NCBI RefSeq assembly: GCF_024199005.1
Contig: NZ_JANATA010000014.1
Span: 1-64,000 of the forward strand
Length of the DNA: 64,000 nt
DNA from: Opacimonas viscosa
GTDB lineage: Bacteria > Pseudomonadota > Gammaproteobacteria > Enterobacterales > Alteromonadaceae
Direction: 5' to 3'
The notes under the pieces are model-generated. The model was not told the origin of the DNA. It saw only the letters and a program-made list of their open reading frames with translations, and did not search any database. This document shows positions 1 to 8,298 of this stretch, in pieces. The position numbers and the translations under genes are program-made. How positions within the stretch are numbered: the first letter of the stretch is position 1; every line of letters starts with the position of its first letter.

Positions 1-10
1 ATTTGTACAT

Positions 11-47
11 AAAAAACCCCCGAAGGTTTTGTCTAACTTTCGGGGGT
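11..47 (-). terminator. Intrinsic terminator for leftward transcription
   Basis: A 9-bp stem, ACCCCCGAA at 16-24 paired with TTCGGGGGT at 39-47, is followed on the minus strand by six U residues (the A run at 11-16). There is no T run on the plus-strand side, so it should act on leftward transcripts. No minus-strand gene lies between it and the bufferin operon, so what it terminates is unknown; a short non-coding RNA from about 48-230 or an antisense transcript is possible. Confidence 0.7.
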
Positions 48-207
48 CACTTCAAAATTTATTTCGGCTTTTTTTATGTTTGTTTGAAAGTTTTGTCGGT
101 TAAGCAAGGTCTTATATTGCGAACACATTGTTTATTCTGGCACAGCATCTTATATGACGTGCCGATACATAAAAGAAGCGCGAAGGTATGCAGTCTTGAT
201 GCTTCAT

Positions 208-253
208 TAGCTTAGAAATAAGCTACTTACATTGAATGAAAACGTGAAAACGT
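208..253 (+). promoter_or_regulatory. bufA1 leader: GAAA-loop hairpin and tandem octamer
   Basis: TAGCTTA (208-214) and TAAGCTA (219-225) form a perfect 7-bp inverted repeat around a GAAA loop. Thirteen bases later GAAAACGT occurs twice in tandem (238-245 and 246-253), followed by a Shine-Dalgarno AAGGAAG just before the bufA1 ATG at 275. The hairpin could be an operator or an RNA structure. The octamer lies where a promoter -10 region or operator could sit. Bufferin operons in other bacteria are often controlled by extracytoplasmic-function sigma factors; I could not identify a convincing -35/-10 pair. The rest of 48-274 holds nothing I can identify. Confidence 0.45.
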
Positions 254-274
254 CACTTTTACTAAGGAAGAATT

Positions 275-610
275 ATGAAACAATCTACTACTTTATCACT
301 GGCCGTTGCTTCTTTACTGACATTAGGTGTCGCTGCAGATGCCCAAGCCATGAGTAAAAAAGGCAAAGAAAAATGCTATGGTGTTGCTTTAGCCGGACAA
401 AATGACTGTGGCAACCTGGCTGGTACCCATAGTTGTGCAGGCCAATCGAAAGTTGATAACGATATCGGTGAATGGAAATTAGTACCTAAAGGCACTTGTA
501 AAGACTTAAATGGTTACTCACGCAAAGAAGCTAAAGCTATGTATAAATCCTTAAAAGCGGAAGCCGGTGCAGCCAAAGACAAAATGAAATCCATGTCGTC
601 AATGAAGTAA
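275..610 (+). CDS. bufA1: Bufferin-type metallophore precursor (DUF2282, BufA1)
   Basis: This 111-residue precursor has a Sec signal peptide (residues 1-25, ending AQA) and four cysteines at 34, 45, 54 and 75 in the DUF2282 pattern (KCYG, NDC, HSCAG, then W...VPKGTC). In characterised bufferins, a multinuclear iron oxygenase converts some cysteines to thiooxazoles, giving an exported copper-binding peptide that protects against metal stress; which cysteines are modified here is inference. A lysine-rich tail of about 35 residues follows C75 and ends in repeated K/M/S, longer than the core requires. The start is set by AAGGAAG upstream of the ATG. The modification genes bufB and bufC follow directly. 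Family assignment is secure; the metal bound is inferred. Confidence 0.9.
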   Translation: MKQSTTLSLAVASLLTLGVAADAQAMSKKGKEKCYGVALAGQNDCGNLAGTHSCAGQSKVDNDIGEWKLVPKGTCKDLNGYSRKEAKAMYKSLKAEAGAAKDKMKSMSSMK

Positions 611-651
611 CTAAAAACAACAAGTTGACCCACTAACTAGGGAGTAGCGTT

Positions 652-1602
652 ATGTTAAGTGATTTACCTACTGAACCTATCACACTGCCCTTGGTGGGTC
701 TCGGTTTGCGTCATCCACATTATGATGCGGCCTTAAAAGCACCAACAGGTGTCGATTTCGTAGAATTTCATGCCGAAAATTTATACCCTGAAGGCGGTTT
801 ACACCAAGCCTTTTTGGCTGACGTACTAGCCACATTTCCTGTGAGTATCCACGGGACTTCACTGGGTTTAGGCTCGACTGAAAAGTTACCTGATGTTGAG
901 TTGGCTAAATTTGCAGGCGTTATTGAACGCACCCAGCCACTTTTGGTTTCCGAGCATATTTGTTTTAACCGAGCTCGCATACATGGCAAATTACTGCACT
1001 CGGGGGATTTGTATCCCATCCCTTATAATAATGAGTCGTTAGACACTATGTGTCACGCTATTGTGCAAGTGCAAAGCAAAATTGGTCGCCCTATACTCTT
1101 AGAAAACCTAAGTGCCTATTTGCCAAATATAGAACACACACTTTCTGAAAGTGAGTTTTTGCACCAACTAGTCCAGCGTACCGAATGTGGCTTATTATTA
1201 GATTTGAATAACATTTTAGTAAACTTACACAATCAACAGGCGCGCCCCTCCTCGAACCAAAGCCTTATCGACCAAGCTATAGCTTGGATCAAAACACTGC
1301 CACTGCACGCCGTACAAGAAATTCATCTGGCAGGGTTTAGTCCCAACAAAGTCCATGGATTTTACATAGATGACCATGGCCAACCTGTTTCAGACGAGTG
1401 TTGGGCCCTATATCGACACGTTATTGCTCTAACAGGCCCAGTGCCTACTTTAATCGAATGGGACAATGACCTCCCTGAATGGGAAGTATTAATAAAGCAA
1501 GCCACGTTAGCAAAAAAAGTAGCAAGAGAAGGGTTACAAATGGCTCATAAATCATCCGCACCAGTGTCCGACCAATCGCTGTCGAGCAAACCATGTCTTT
1601 AA
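652..1602 (+). CDS. bufB: BufB, multinuclear iron-dependent oxygenase (DUF692)
   Basis: This 316-residue cytoplasmic TIM-barrel enzyme of the DUF692/MNIO family is predicted to modify cysteines of the BufA1 precursor. Visible family blocks, in order: GLGLRHPHY near residue 17, EFHAENLY near 38, SIHGTSLGLGS near 65, SEHICFNR near 100, LLENLSAYL near 150, LLLDLNNILVN near 180, EIHLAGF near 225 and TLIEWDND near 270. The His, Glu, Asp and Asn residues in these blocks are the expected iron ligands. GGAG precedes the ATG. The 3' end overlaps bufC by 10 bases, which suggests translational coupling. The last ~30 residues, beyond the conserved core, are polar and probably unstructured. Confidence 0.93.
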   Translation: MLSDLPTEPITLPLVGLGLRHPHYDAALKAPTGVDFVEFHAENLYPEGGLHQAFLADVLATFPVSIHGTSLGLGSTEKLPDVELAKFAGVIERTQPLLVSEHICFNRARIHGKLLHSGDLYPIPYNNESLDTMCHAIVQVQSKIGRPILLENLSAYLPNIEHTLSESEFLHQLVQRTECGLLLDLNNILVNLHNQQARPSSNQSLIDQAIAWIKTLPLHAVQEIHLAGFSPNKVHGFYIDDHGQPVSDECWALYRHVIALTGPVPTLIEWDNDLPEWEVLIKQATLAKKVAREGLQMAHKSSAPVSDQSLSSKPCL

Positions 1603-2342
1603 CAAATTGGCAAACGCACTTCGTACACGCCGTGCAAACTTCTGAGTCTGACGGGCACTCTGTTTATCACAATAACTTCGTACTAACTCAAAGAGCGAGT
1701 CTTGCTACGACGTTTCCCACAGTACTAGCTATGCTAGGAGAAGACACGTTTGCTAGTGCCGCTCATCAATATTTCCTACGCTTTGGCAAAGAAAGTTTTG
1801 ACTGGGGGGAGTATGGTGCGCATTTCCCAACATTTTTAGACCAACAAAACGCATTATCTGACTACCCTTATATTGCTGAAGTTGCTCAGTATGAGCTAGT
1901 CGTTCACCAGGTGAACAGATTGCCCAACAAGACCTTTAATCAGGCCTCAGTAGGCCTGTTGCAGACCCACCCATGGCATGAAATATATTTCGATTTTGCA
2001 CCAGGTTTACAGCTGTTACCGTTAGTCTTTGACGCCCCTTTTATTGTCCGAGCTCATGCCGAACCTGAGGCGCTCACAGAGGACTTTTTTCAGCAACCCG
2101 CTTTACAAGTCGATGCCACTTATTTGATTTGGCGCCCTGAACTAGCGACTCAAATAGAACAACTCAATGATGAATATTTGGGATTATGGCAATTCGTACT
2201 CAATGCAGCTGCCCCCAACCTACAAGAAATAGCTCAGTTTAGTGAACAACATCAGCTTGACCTTATGCCTTGGTTGCATCACCTGATGCAACACAAACAA
2301 CTCTTTCGCTGTTACTCTTGTGCTAAACACAGCAGATCTTAA
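1593..2342 (+). CDS. bufC: BufC, DUF2063 partner of the MNIO enzyme
   Basis: This 249-residue protein is of the DUF2063 family (labelled 'putative DNA-binding domain' in databases). In MNIO systems such proteins act as the partner that recognises and presents the precursor peptide to the DUF692 enzyme. The N-terminal helical region (HNNFVLTQRASLATTFPTVLAMLGE, a segment around residues 26-50) is typical, followed by an alpha/beta C-terminal half. Length matches the family. The ATG lies inside the bufB 3' end. The C-terminus carries two cysteines (CYSC near residues 240-243), whose role is unknown. Function is inferred from family and position; no DNA-binding role is implied. Confidence 0.88.
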   Translation: MSLTNWQTHFVHAVQTSESDGHSVYHNNFVLTQRASLATTFPTVLAMLGEDTFASAAHQYFLRFGKESFDWGEYGAHFPTFLDQQNALSDYPYIAEVAQYELVVHQVNRLPNKTFNQASVGLLQTHPWHEIYFDFAPGLQLLPLVFDAPFIVRAHAEPEALTEDFFQQPALQVDATYLIWRPELATQIEQLNDEYLGLWQFVLNAAAPNLQEIAQFSEQHQLDLMPWLHHLMQHKQLFRCYSCAKHSRS

Positions 2343-2366
2343 CTTTTTATACAGGAATACCCAACG

Positions 2367-2810
2367 ATGTCTTCTTTTACTACATCCTTAAAAAACGGCC
2401 ACAACCATATCGCAGCTGTCATTGATTATCTGCAACCATTGGTATTGCTCACTGCACGAATTTATGTGGCGTGGGTATTTTTTAAGGCTGGGCTGACAAA
2501 AATTAACGATTGGGAAACCACGTTATTATTATTTGAATACGAATATGCAGTACCATTTATTTCGTTTGAACTCGCTGCCTATTTAGGAACAGCTGGGGAG
2601 TTGGTGTTACCCGTTTTGCTAGCTGTTGGGTTGTTAACTCGGTTTTCAGCAATTGGCTTGTCTATCGTGAATATCGTTGCGGTAATCAGCTTGCCTGATA
2701 TGCCTCAAGCTGCGTATAATTTGCATATCATTTGGGGCTTAGCGCTAGTCATCAATCTTTTTTGGGGTGGCGGTAAGTTAAGTACCGACCATGCGTTAAA
2801 AATTACATAA
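2367..2810 (+). CDS. DoxX-family membrane protein of the bufferin operon
   Basis: This 147-residue inner-membrane protein has about four hydrophobic segments and the DoxX-type pattern (ARIYVAWVFFKAGLTKI near residue 30, GTAGELVLPVLLAVGLLTRF near 73). DoxX proteins commonly close bufABC operons; proposed roles include redox or thiol chemistry, but the function here is not established. It begins 24 bases after bufC, preceded by CAGGAA, and is presumably the last gene of the operon, since greB follows 7 bases later with a different role. Whether greB is co-transcribed cannot be decided from sequence. Confidence 0.85.
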   Translation: MSSFTTSLKNGHNHIAAVIDYLQPLVLLTARIYVAWVFFKAGLTKINDWETTLLLFEYEYAVPFISFELAAYLGTAGELVLPVLLAVGLLTRFSAIGLSIVNIVAVISLPDMPQAAYNLHIIWGLALVINLFWGGGKLSTDHALKIT

Positions 2811-2817
2811 GGAAAAT

Positions 2818-3303
2818 GTGTTGGCTACACCGCTGATCACTCGAAAAGGCTACCGCACTCTCCAAGCAGAAAAAGAGCATCTTTGGAAAGTAGAACGTGC
2901 TGAAACAACCAAAAAAGTCACTTGGGCCGCTAGTCTGGGTGACCGCTCAGAAAACGCCGATTATCAGTACAATAAGCAAAAACTTAGGCAAATCGACCGG
3001 CGCATTCGCTACATTACCAAAGCATTAGAACGCCTAAAAGTTGTCGATTATGCCCCAGAACAAGAAGGCAAAATCTTCTTTGGTGCATTTGTTTCATTAG
3101 AAAACGACGCAGGCAAAACACTCGAGTTTCAAATCGTCGGCTATGATGAAATTTTCCAGCGCAAAGACGCAATTTCTATTGACTCACCAATGGCTCGCGC
3201 TTGTATCAAAAAAGAGGTCGACGATGAAGTGGTCGTCACCGTTGAAGGTGTCCAAAACACTTGGTACGTCACTAGTATCCGCTATGATAAAGAAACCCTA
3301 TAA
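2818..3303 (+). CDS. greB: Transcription elongation factor GreB
   Basis: GreB rescues backtracked RNA polymerase by stimulating transcript cleavage. The 161-residue protein has the N-terminal coiled coil with the near-invariant block TKKVTWAASLGDRSENADYQ (residues ~32-51) carrying the acidic tip, and the C-terminal FKBP-like domain (FFGAFVSLEND, IVGYDEIFQRKD, ISIDSPMARA). Length matches E. coli GreB (158). The start is non-ATG: GTG at 2818 or TTG at 2821. The AGGA at 2810-2813 is better spaced for the TTG, which would give MATPLITRKGY, closer to the family N-terminus. It follows the bufferin operon by 7 bases, so read-through is plausible. Confidence 0.95.
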   Translation: MLATPLITRKGYRTLQAEKEHLWKVERAETTKKVTWAASLGDRSENADYQYNKQKLRQIDRRIRYITKALERLKVVDYAPEQEGKIFFGAFVSLENDAGKTLEFQIVGYDEIFQRKDAISIDSPMARACIKKEVDDEVVVTVEGVQNTWYVTSIRYDKETL

Positions 3304-3320
3304 ATCGTCACAATCAGTCC

Positions 3321-3350
3321 TTGTATGGAGGATTTGAGGTGACGTATAAT
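3321..3350 (+). promoter_or_regulatory. Sigma-70 promoter for tex
   Basis: TTGTAT at 3321-3326 and a perfect TATAAT at 3345-3350 are separated by 18 bases, 31 bases before the tex ATG. This suggests tex has its own promoter independent of greB. Confidence 0.65.
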
Positions 3351-3381
3351 AGGTCTTTGTCTTTTCTACATAGATTTCCCC

Positions 3382-5697
3382 ATGATTATCCATACGCTTG
3401 CGCAAGAACTTGCCGTTGCCCCGCAACAAATCGAAGCTGCTGTAAAACTCCTTGACGATGGTGCTACCGTTCCATTTATTGCTCGATATCGTAAGGAAGC
3501 AACCCAAGGATTAGATGATACCCAATTAAGAAATTTAGAAACCCGACTGACGTATTTACGAGAGTTAGGGGATCGTAAAAAAGCAATTTTGAAATCTATT
3601 GGTGAACAAGACAAACTTACGGCGGCGCTAGAGCAGTCGATTAACGATGCGGACAGCAAAACTCTGCTAGAAGATTTGTACTTACCGTATAAACCCAAAC
3701 GTCGCACCAAAGGCCAAATCGCCATAGAAGCCGGTATTGGTCCCCTCGCAGAGGCATTATTAAAAGATCCCACCTTATCCCCTGCTGACACAGCTAAACA
3801 GTATATCAATACCGAACACGGGTTTGCCGACACCGATGCGGTATTAGAAGGTGCGAAATTCATCTTAGTTGAAAAATTTGCCGAAGATGCGGTCTTGTTA
3901 CAAAAACTTAGACAATTACTGACCCGCCAAAGCTTCATTGTGAGTAAACTTATCGGTAAAAAAGAAAAAGAAGCCGCTAAATTCAAAGACTATTTTGCCC
4001 ATCAAGAACGTTACAACAAAACCCCGTCTCATCGTGCTTTAGCTATGTTTAGAGGGCGTAACGAAGGTTTTTTATCGCTGAAAATCGTGTTAAATCCAAA
4101 TGCAGATAAGAACGCATCTCACGAATGTGCAGATATCATTGCCCAGCATTTTTCGATTACTCAGCGTCAACGTCCAGCCGATACTTGGTTGCAATCGGTC
4201 GTCCAAACGACATGGAAACAAAAAATCTCAGTTCATCTTGAAACTGAATTATTCAATACCTTGCGAGAATCAGCAGAAAGCGAAGCCATCAATGTTTTTG
4301 CAAAAAATCTCAACGATTTATTAATGGCCGCCCCTGCGGGTCCAAAGATTACCATGGGGCTGGATCCTGGTATTCGCACCGGTGTCAAAGTGGCTATTGT
4401 AGATGCCACGGGCAAAGTCCTAGGACACACCACAATTTTCCCACATGCACCACAAAATCAATGGGATAAAGCACTGCGGACACTAGCAAACCTTTGTCTG
4501 CAGCACAAAGTTGACCTGATCAGTATCGGCAATGGTACTGGCTCGCGTGAAACAGATAAATTAGTCGCTGAAATGCTCAAAAAACACAGTGACCTTAACA
4601 TTCAAAAGATCGTGATTTCTGAAGCTGGGGCGTCGGTATATTCCGCTTCAGAGCTGGCTTCTAATGAACTTCCCGATTTAGATGTGTCTATTCGCGGTGC
4701 TGTATCGATTGCGCGTAGACTCCAAGACCCACTTGCTGAACTCGTCAAAATAGAGCCTAAAGCGATTGGTGTAGGCCAATATCAACATGATGTGTCCCAA
4801 AGCAAATTAGGCCTATCATTGACTAACGTGATTGAAGATTGTGTAAATGCCGTCGGTGTCGATTTAAATACCGCTTCTCCGGCTTTATTAGCCAATGTTT
4901 CAGGATTGAATAAAACCCTCGCGAACAATATTGTGGCGTACCGCAACGCCAATGGGGCTTTTGCTGCACGTAAAGATTTATTAGCCGTACCTCGTTTAGG
5001 TCCAAAAGCCTATGAACAAGCAGCAGGGTTTCTGCGTATAGCCAACGGCAATAACCCGTTAGATGCCTCTGCAGTGCACCCAGAAACATATCCTGTGGTT
5101 GATAAAATCTTGCAACATACCAAAGTTGCAGTCAACGATCTGATTGGGAATACCCAGTTACTCAAATCGCTAGCACCAGATGATTTTACCGACACAACCT
5201 TCGGTGCACCCACAGTGACTGACATCTTAAGTGAACTGGATAAACCTGGTCGTGATCCACGTCCAGAGTTTAAAACAGCCAGTTACAAAGAAGGTGTCGA
5301 AACCATCGCTGATCTGAAACCTGGTATGATTTTAGAAGGGGTCGTGAGTAATGTGGCGAACTTTGGTGCATTTGTCGATGTAGGTGTGCACCAAGATGGT
5401 TTAGTCCACATTTCAGCCATGACTGACGGATTCATTTCGGATCCTCGTGATGTTGTCAAAACCGGTGAAGTCGTAAAAGTGAAAGTCGTCGAAGTGGATG
5501 TTGATCGCAAACGCATTGCATTTACCATGCGCATGAATGATGACGTCACGCCGAGTAAGCCAAAAGCAAAGAACCAACCAACTCAACATCAAGCGAAAAA
5601 ACCTAAGTCATCTACTGGTCATAAAAATAAACCTAAACAGCCAGCAAGTGGTGGTATGGCAGATGCCTTTGCTGCCGCTTTAGCCAAGAAGAAATAG
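3382..5697 (+). CDS. tex: Tex-like S1 RNA-binding protein (YhgF)
   Basis: This 771-residue cytoplasmic nucleic-acid-binding protein is of the Tex family, linked to transcription and RNA metabolism. Domain order: N-terminal helical Tex domain (1-~190), YqgF-like RNase H fold with the block [17 protein letters not shown] near residue 325, helix-hairpin-helix region ([20 protein letters not shown] near 495), and a C-terminal S1 domain ([20 protein letters not shown] near 650). The tail after the S1 domain is lysine/proline-rich and ends [15 protein letters not shown], typical of the family. Length matches E. coli YhgF (773). A clear promoter lies upstream, but no strong Shine-Dalgarno precedes the ATG. 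Confidence 0.96.
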   Translation: MIIHTLAQELAVAPQQIEAAVKLLDDGATVPFIARYRKEATQGLDDTQLRNLETRLTYLRELGDRKKAILKSIGEQDKLTAALEQSINDADSKTLLEDLYLPYKPKRRTKGQIAIEAGIGPLAEALLKDPTLSPADTAKQYINTEHGFADTDAVLEGAKFILVEKFAEDAVLLQKLRQLLTRQSFIVSKLIGKKEKEAAKFKDYFAHQERYNKTPSHRALAMFRGRNEGFLSLKIVLNPNADKNASHECADIIAQHFSITQRQRPADTWLQSVVQTTWKQKISVHLETELFNTLRESAESEAINVFAKNLNDLLMAAPAGPKITMGLDPGIRTGVKVAIVDATGKVLGHTTIFPHAPQNQWDKALRTLANLCLQHKVDLISIGNGTGSRETDKLVAEMLKKHSDLNIQKIVISEAGASVYSASELASNELPDLDVSIRGAVSIARRLQDPLAELVKIEPKAIGVGQYQHDVSQSKLGLSLTNVIEDCVNAVGVDLNTASPALLANVSGLNKTLANNIVAYRNANGAFAARKDLLAVPRLGPKAYEQAAGFLRIANGNNPLDASAVHPETYPVVDKILQHTKVAVNDLIGNTQLLKSLAPDDFTDTTFGAPTVTDILSELDKPGRDPRPEFKTASYKEGVETIADLKPGMILEGVVSNVANFGAFVDVGVHQDGLVHISAMTDGFISDPRDVVKTGEVVKVKVVEVDVDRKRIAFTMRMNDDVTPSKPKAKNQPTQHQAKKPKSSTGHKNKPKQPASGGMADAFAAALAKKK

Positions 5698-5712
5698 ACG
5701 TTTAGTCTAGGT

Positions 5713-6426
5713 TTATACGGCCAAGATAGAGGAAGCGTGTTTGTTTTGCATCCCGCTGTTTTTTTCATAGTATTGACTAACTTGCTGTGCATTACTATTT
5801 ACTTCACGATTGGAGCCTCCATTGTGAGTACCATAGTGGACTGTTGCTGCACCTGGTGCAAAACCGTTAGGCCTTGTTTTTTCGCTACTGTCAGATGCCA
5901 CATTAATCCGATTTTTAGCAATCTCTTGCCGAGCTTCGTTACTGAGTTGTTGCGCCTCGGCAGCGACTTGCTTGTCTTGGATAGAAGGTTCGGCAGGTGC
6001 CATTGCGGCAGCTTTAACAACTTGCATTTTTTCTATCGTTTCTTCAGGTGTCTCCGCTTTACTAATATCGATACTGACCTCACCACCGGTAATATAACGT
6101 TTCCCGTCTGGCCCTTCGGTATACTCATACTGGGGTTGTCCCGCGTATTGCCCACCTACTGGAGCGTGCGCTTGTTCGTGAGTAATCACTTCTCTTTCCC
6201 GTTGCTTTAACTCTACAACCTGTTTTTCTTGCTTAGCATTCAAGGTGCGCTCACCTGGTGTGGCTTGTTTGGTTTCAGTGTATTGTTTGGTTGCCGTAGC
6301 TTGTGGTTGAATAACCGGTTCAAAAGGAGCGCCCTTTGCAGCATTTTGTTGCGCCATGGGTGCATTGTTGATGTTCGGTACATTTACTGTATACAGAGGG
6401 GAGTTGTTGGCAACCGTATTGATCAT
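5713..6426 (-). CDS. SprA-related putative metalloprotease
   Basis: This 237-residue protein belongs to the SprA-related family (Pfam PF12118, 'putative metalloprotease CJM1_0395'). The core block begins QREREVITHEQAHAPVGGQY and contains HEQAH, a match to zinc HExxH motifs, followed by YEYTEGPDGKRYITGGEVSI and by the alanine-rich KAAAMAPAEPS block. The N-terminal ~70 residues are Asn/Gln/Ala-rich and low in complexity. I chose the ATG at 6426 because AGGTG is spaced six bases from it; an in-frame GTG at 6435 is badly spaced. There is no signal peptide. Substrate and proteolytic activity are not established. It converges with tex, leaving 15 bases between them. Confidence 0.8.
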   Translation of the reverse strand: MINTVANNSPLYTVNVPNINNAPMAQQNAAKGAPFEPVIQPQATATKQYTETKQATPGERTLNAKQEKQVVELKQREREVITHEQAHAPVGGQYAGQPQYEYTEGPDGKRYITGGEVSIDISKAETPEETIEKMQVVKAAAMAPAEPSIQDKQVAAEAQQLSNEARQEIAKNRINVASDSSEKTRPNGFAPGAATVHYGTHNGGSNREVNSNAQQVSQYYEKNSGMQNKHASSILAV

Positions 6427-6566
6427 TTCATACACCTATCATTCTTAGATATCTAATTTCTATAACATGATTTAATGTTCAGTGTAATGCCTGCTCGCTC
6501 ACATTAAGTATAGAATTTAGGCTTAACGTATATATCGACACAAGCTCAAGGACCTTTAGGTTTTTT

Positions 6567-7328
6567 TTATAAAAAATTTTCGAGCTGTTTCACAAACTCA
6601 TCAAGTTGAGTCATAAAAGGGGCATGCGACACATGTTCAAACACATACGATTGAGCCGCGGGCTGTAAAGCATTAATGTCTGCAATCACAGCATGCGGGA
6701 CCAACGCATCCAAACGACCATACAGGCGCAATGTAGGCTGTTGAATATCACCAAGACGAGGGCGTAAATCTATCTCGGATAACCATTTTAAACCAACCAA
6801 TAAAGAGGCCTCACACGGATCAGGGTATGCTTGTATGGACTTTTTCAACGCTAAAATATCGGATTTTGCTGAAGGCGATCCCATTGCTTGAATAGCCAAA
6901 AACCGTTGTAATGTAGCGCTGTAGTCATGTGCCAACTGACTTTCAAAGAGGTGCAAAACTTTGGGCGCTATCCCTGGCCAGTTATCTTGAGCCATAAACA
7001 TCGGTGAGCTAGCGACTGTAACTAACTTCTTGATCTTATCTGGATAAGTAAGTGCTAACTCAGTAGCAACAAGGCCTCCCATCGACCAGCCTAATACAAT
7101 CGCAGCATCTGGGATCACATCTGCAATATGCTGTGCAGCTTTGTCTAACGTCGTTAGGGGGATGTCAGCATTCTCACCAAAACCCGGCAAATCAATCAAA
7201 TAACATGAAAAATTTTGACTGAGTCGAGCTACTAATTGTTCGAATACGCCTGAATTTAACCCCCAACCGTGCAGTAGAACAATGGGTAAACCGGTGCCTT
7301 CGACCCGTAGACGTAATTGTTGTGGCAT
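6567..7328 (-). CDS. bioH: Pimeloyl-ACP methyl ester carboxylesterase BioH
   Basis: BioH removes the methyl cap from pimeloyl-ACP methyl ester, ending pimeloyl synthesis for biotin. The 253-residue alpha/beta hydrolase has LLHGWGLN (oxyanion region), nucleophile Ser82 in GWSMGG, Asp207 in GRLDALVP and His235 in VSHAPF. These positions equal the E. coli catalytic triad (S82, D207, H235), which supports the ATG at 7328 over an upstream in-frame start at 7394 that would overlap comF. It is divergent from comF/gntX, the same arrangement as in enterics. 6427-6566 is a short AT-rich spacer. Confidence 0.95.
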   Translation of the reverse strand: MPQQLRLRVEGTGLPIVLLHGWGLNSGVFEQLVARLSQNFSCYLIDLPGFGENADIPLTTLDKAAQHIADVIPDAAIVLGWSMGGLVATELALTYPDKIKKLVTVASSPMFMAQDNWPGIAPKVLHLFESQLAHDYSATLQRFLAIQAMGSPSAKSDILALKKSIQAYPDPCEASLLVGLKWLSEIDLRPRLGDIQQPTLRLYGRLDALVPHAVIADINALQPAAQSYVFEHVSHAPFMTQLDEFVKQLENFL

Positions 7329-7368
7329 TCTATTCTCTGTATAACTATCAATATGGTGAGATTTTACC

Positions 7369-8274
7369 ATGAGCCACAACAATTGCACGACCACTCACCG
7401 ACCATCATCTCGCTTAGATACATGTCCTAAGTTATTTGGTTGCGTCGATGCCAGTTATATAAACGCCTGTTACCTGTGTGATGAATTATCCGATCGCTAC
7501 ATTTGTCAAAGTTGTGAGGCGCTTTGTGCGCTCCGTAATCGGTCATTTTTAGACCAGAATCTCGTGAGTACAGGACACTATCCACAATTATTAAGCGCAG
7601 ATTTTGATTGCCTATTGGTGTTGGACTGGTATCAATACCCATGGACTACCCTGGTGCCCTTGCTAAAATTTCATAAACAAGCACAAATTGGCAAAGTGTT
7701 AGGCACGTGGTTTGTGTTGTACCGTATGTATCGTTTTTATGACGTTGCTACACTGAATAATAAAAAGAATAAGATTGTTACACACACCCAAGATAATTTA
7801 GCGCCTCGAGTGAGATGCGAGGATACACAGACGCAAAGTGCCCTCTATCTGACCAGTCAGCACTTACCAGAAGCAATGGTACCCATACCGTTGCACCCAA
7901 AACGGGAACGACAACGCGGCTACAACCAAGCGCTTCTCATTGCGGAGACCATCAGTGAGTTGACCGGTATCCCGGTCGTAACAGACGCAGTACAGCGTTC
8001 TCAATACACCAAAGCACAAACTGAATTAGACCGTGAGCACCGTTTAGCAAACTTAGCAGACGCCTTTAGTGTTTCTTTGACAAAGTTAGGACATTACTCA
8101 CATATTGCCTTGGTGGATGACGTACTTACCACAGGCTCGACGCTAAACACCGTGTGTAACGCTCTATACAAACAGTACCCCCGCCTGCGTATTTCCGTTT
8201 GGTGTATGACCATTGCAGTGGATGATACCGTCGTAGAAGAGTTTTGTGAAAAGCACTTGGATCATCTGCAGTGA
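7369..8274 (+). CDS. comF: ComF/GntX family phosphoribosyltransferase-like protein
   Basis: This 301-residue ComF-family protein is also called GntX in enterics. It carries an N-terminal zinc-finger-like cluster (CYLCDELSDRYICQSC, residues ~35-50) and a C-terminal phosphoribosyltransferase fold with the PRPP loop ALVDDVLTTGST near residue 245 and the RQRGYNQA block near 182. In naturally transformable bacteria ComF is needed for uptake or processing of incoming single-stranded DNA; in E. coli GntX is linked to use of DNA as a nutrient. A hydrophilic insertion of roughly 30 residues (about 125-160) makes it longer than usual (~230-250). It is divergent from bioH. comM/yifB, another transformation gene, lies at 31.8 kb. 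Confidence 0.88.
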   Translation: MSHNNCTTTHRPSSRLDTCPKLFGCVDASYINACYLCDELSDRYICQSCEALCALRNRSFLDQNLVSTGHYPQLLSADFDCLLVLDWYQYPWTTLVPLLKFHKQAQIGKVLGTWFVLYRMYRFYDVATLNNKKNKIVTHTQDNLAPRVRCEDTQTQSALYLTSQHLPEAMVPIPLHPKRERQRGYNQALLIAETISELTGIPVVTDAVQRSQYTKAQTELDREHRLANLADAFSVSLTKLGHYSHIALVDDVLTTGSTLNTVCNALYKQYPRLRISVWCMTIAVDDTVVEEFCEKHLDHLQ

Positions 8275-8298
8275 TCATCCAAGCGTGCTTTGCAAGGG

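Noticed and set aside
3-215. Open frame of 70 codons on the plus strand at the left edge
   Set aside because: It starts with TTG inside a terminator stem, has no ribosome site and no recognisable protein pattern.
3366-3986. 206-codon minus-strand frame opposite tex
   Set aside because: Complete overlap with tex, which has full domain structure; the antisense translation is Ser-rich without motifs.
7329-7394. Longer N-terminus for BioH
   Set aside because: It would overlap the divergent comF start, and the shorter form places the catalytic triad at exactly the E. coli positions.
8260-8285. Convergent terminator between comF and the M14 gene
   Set aside because: The dyad around TTGGATCATC/TGATCATCCAA is imperfect and lacks a T run on either strand.
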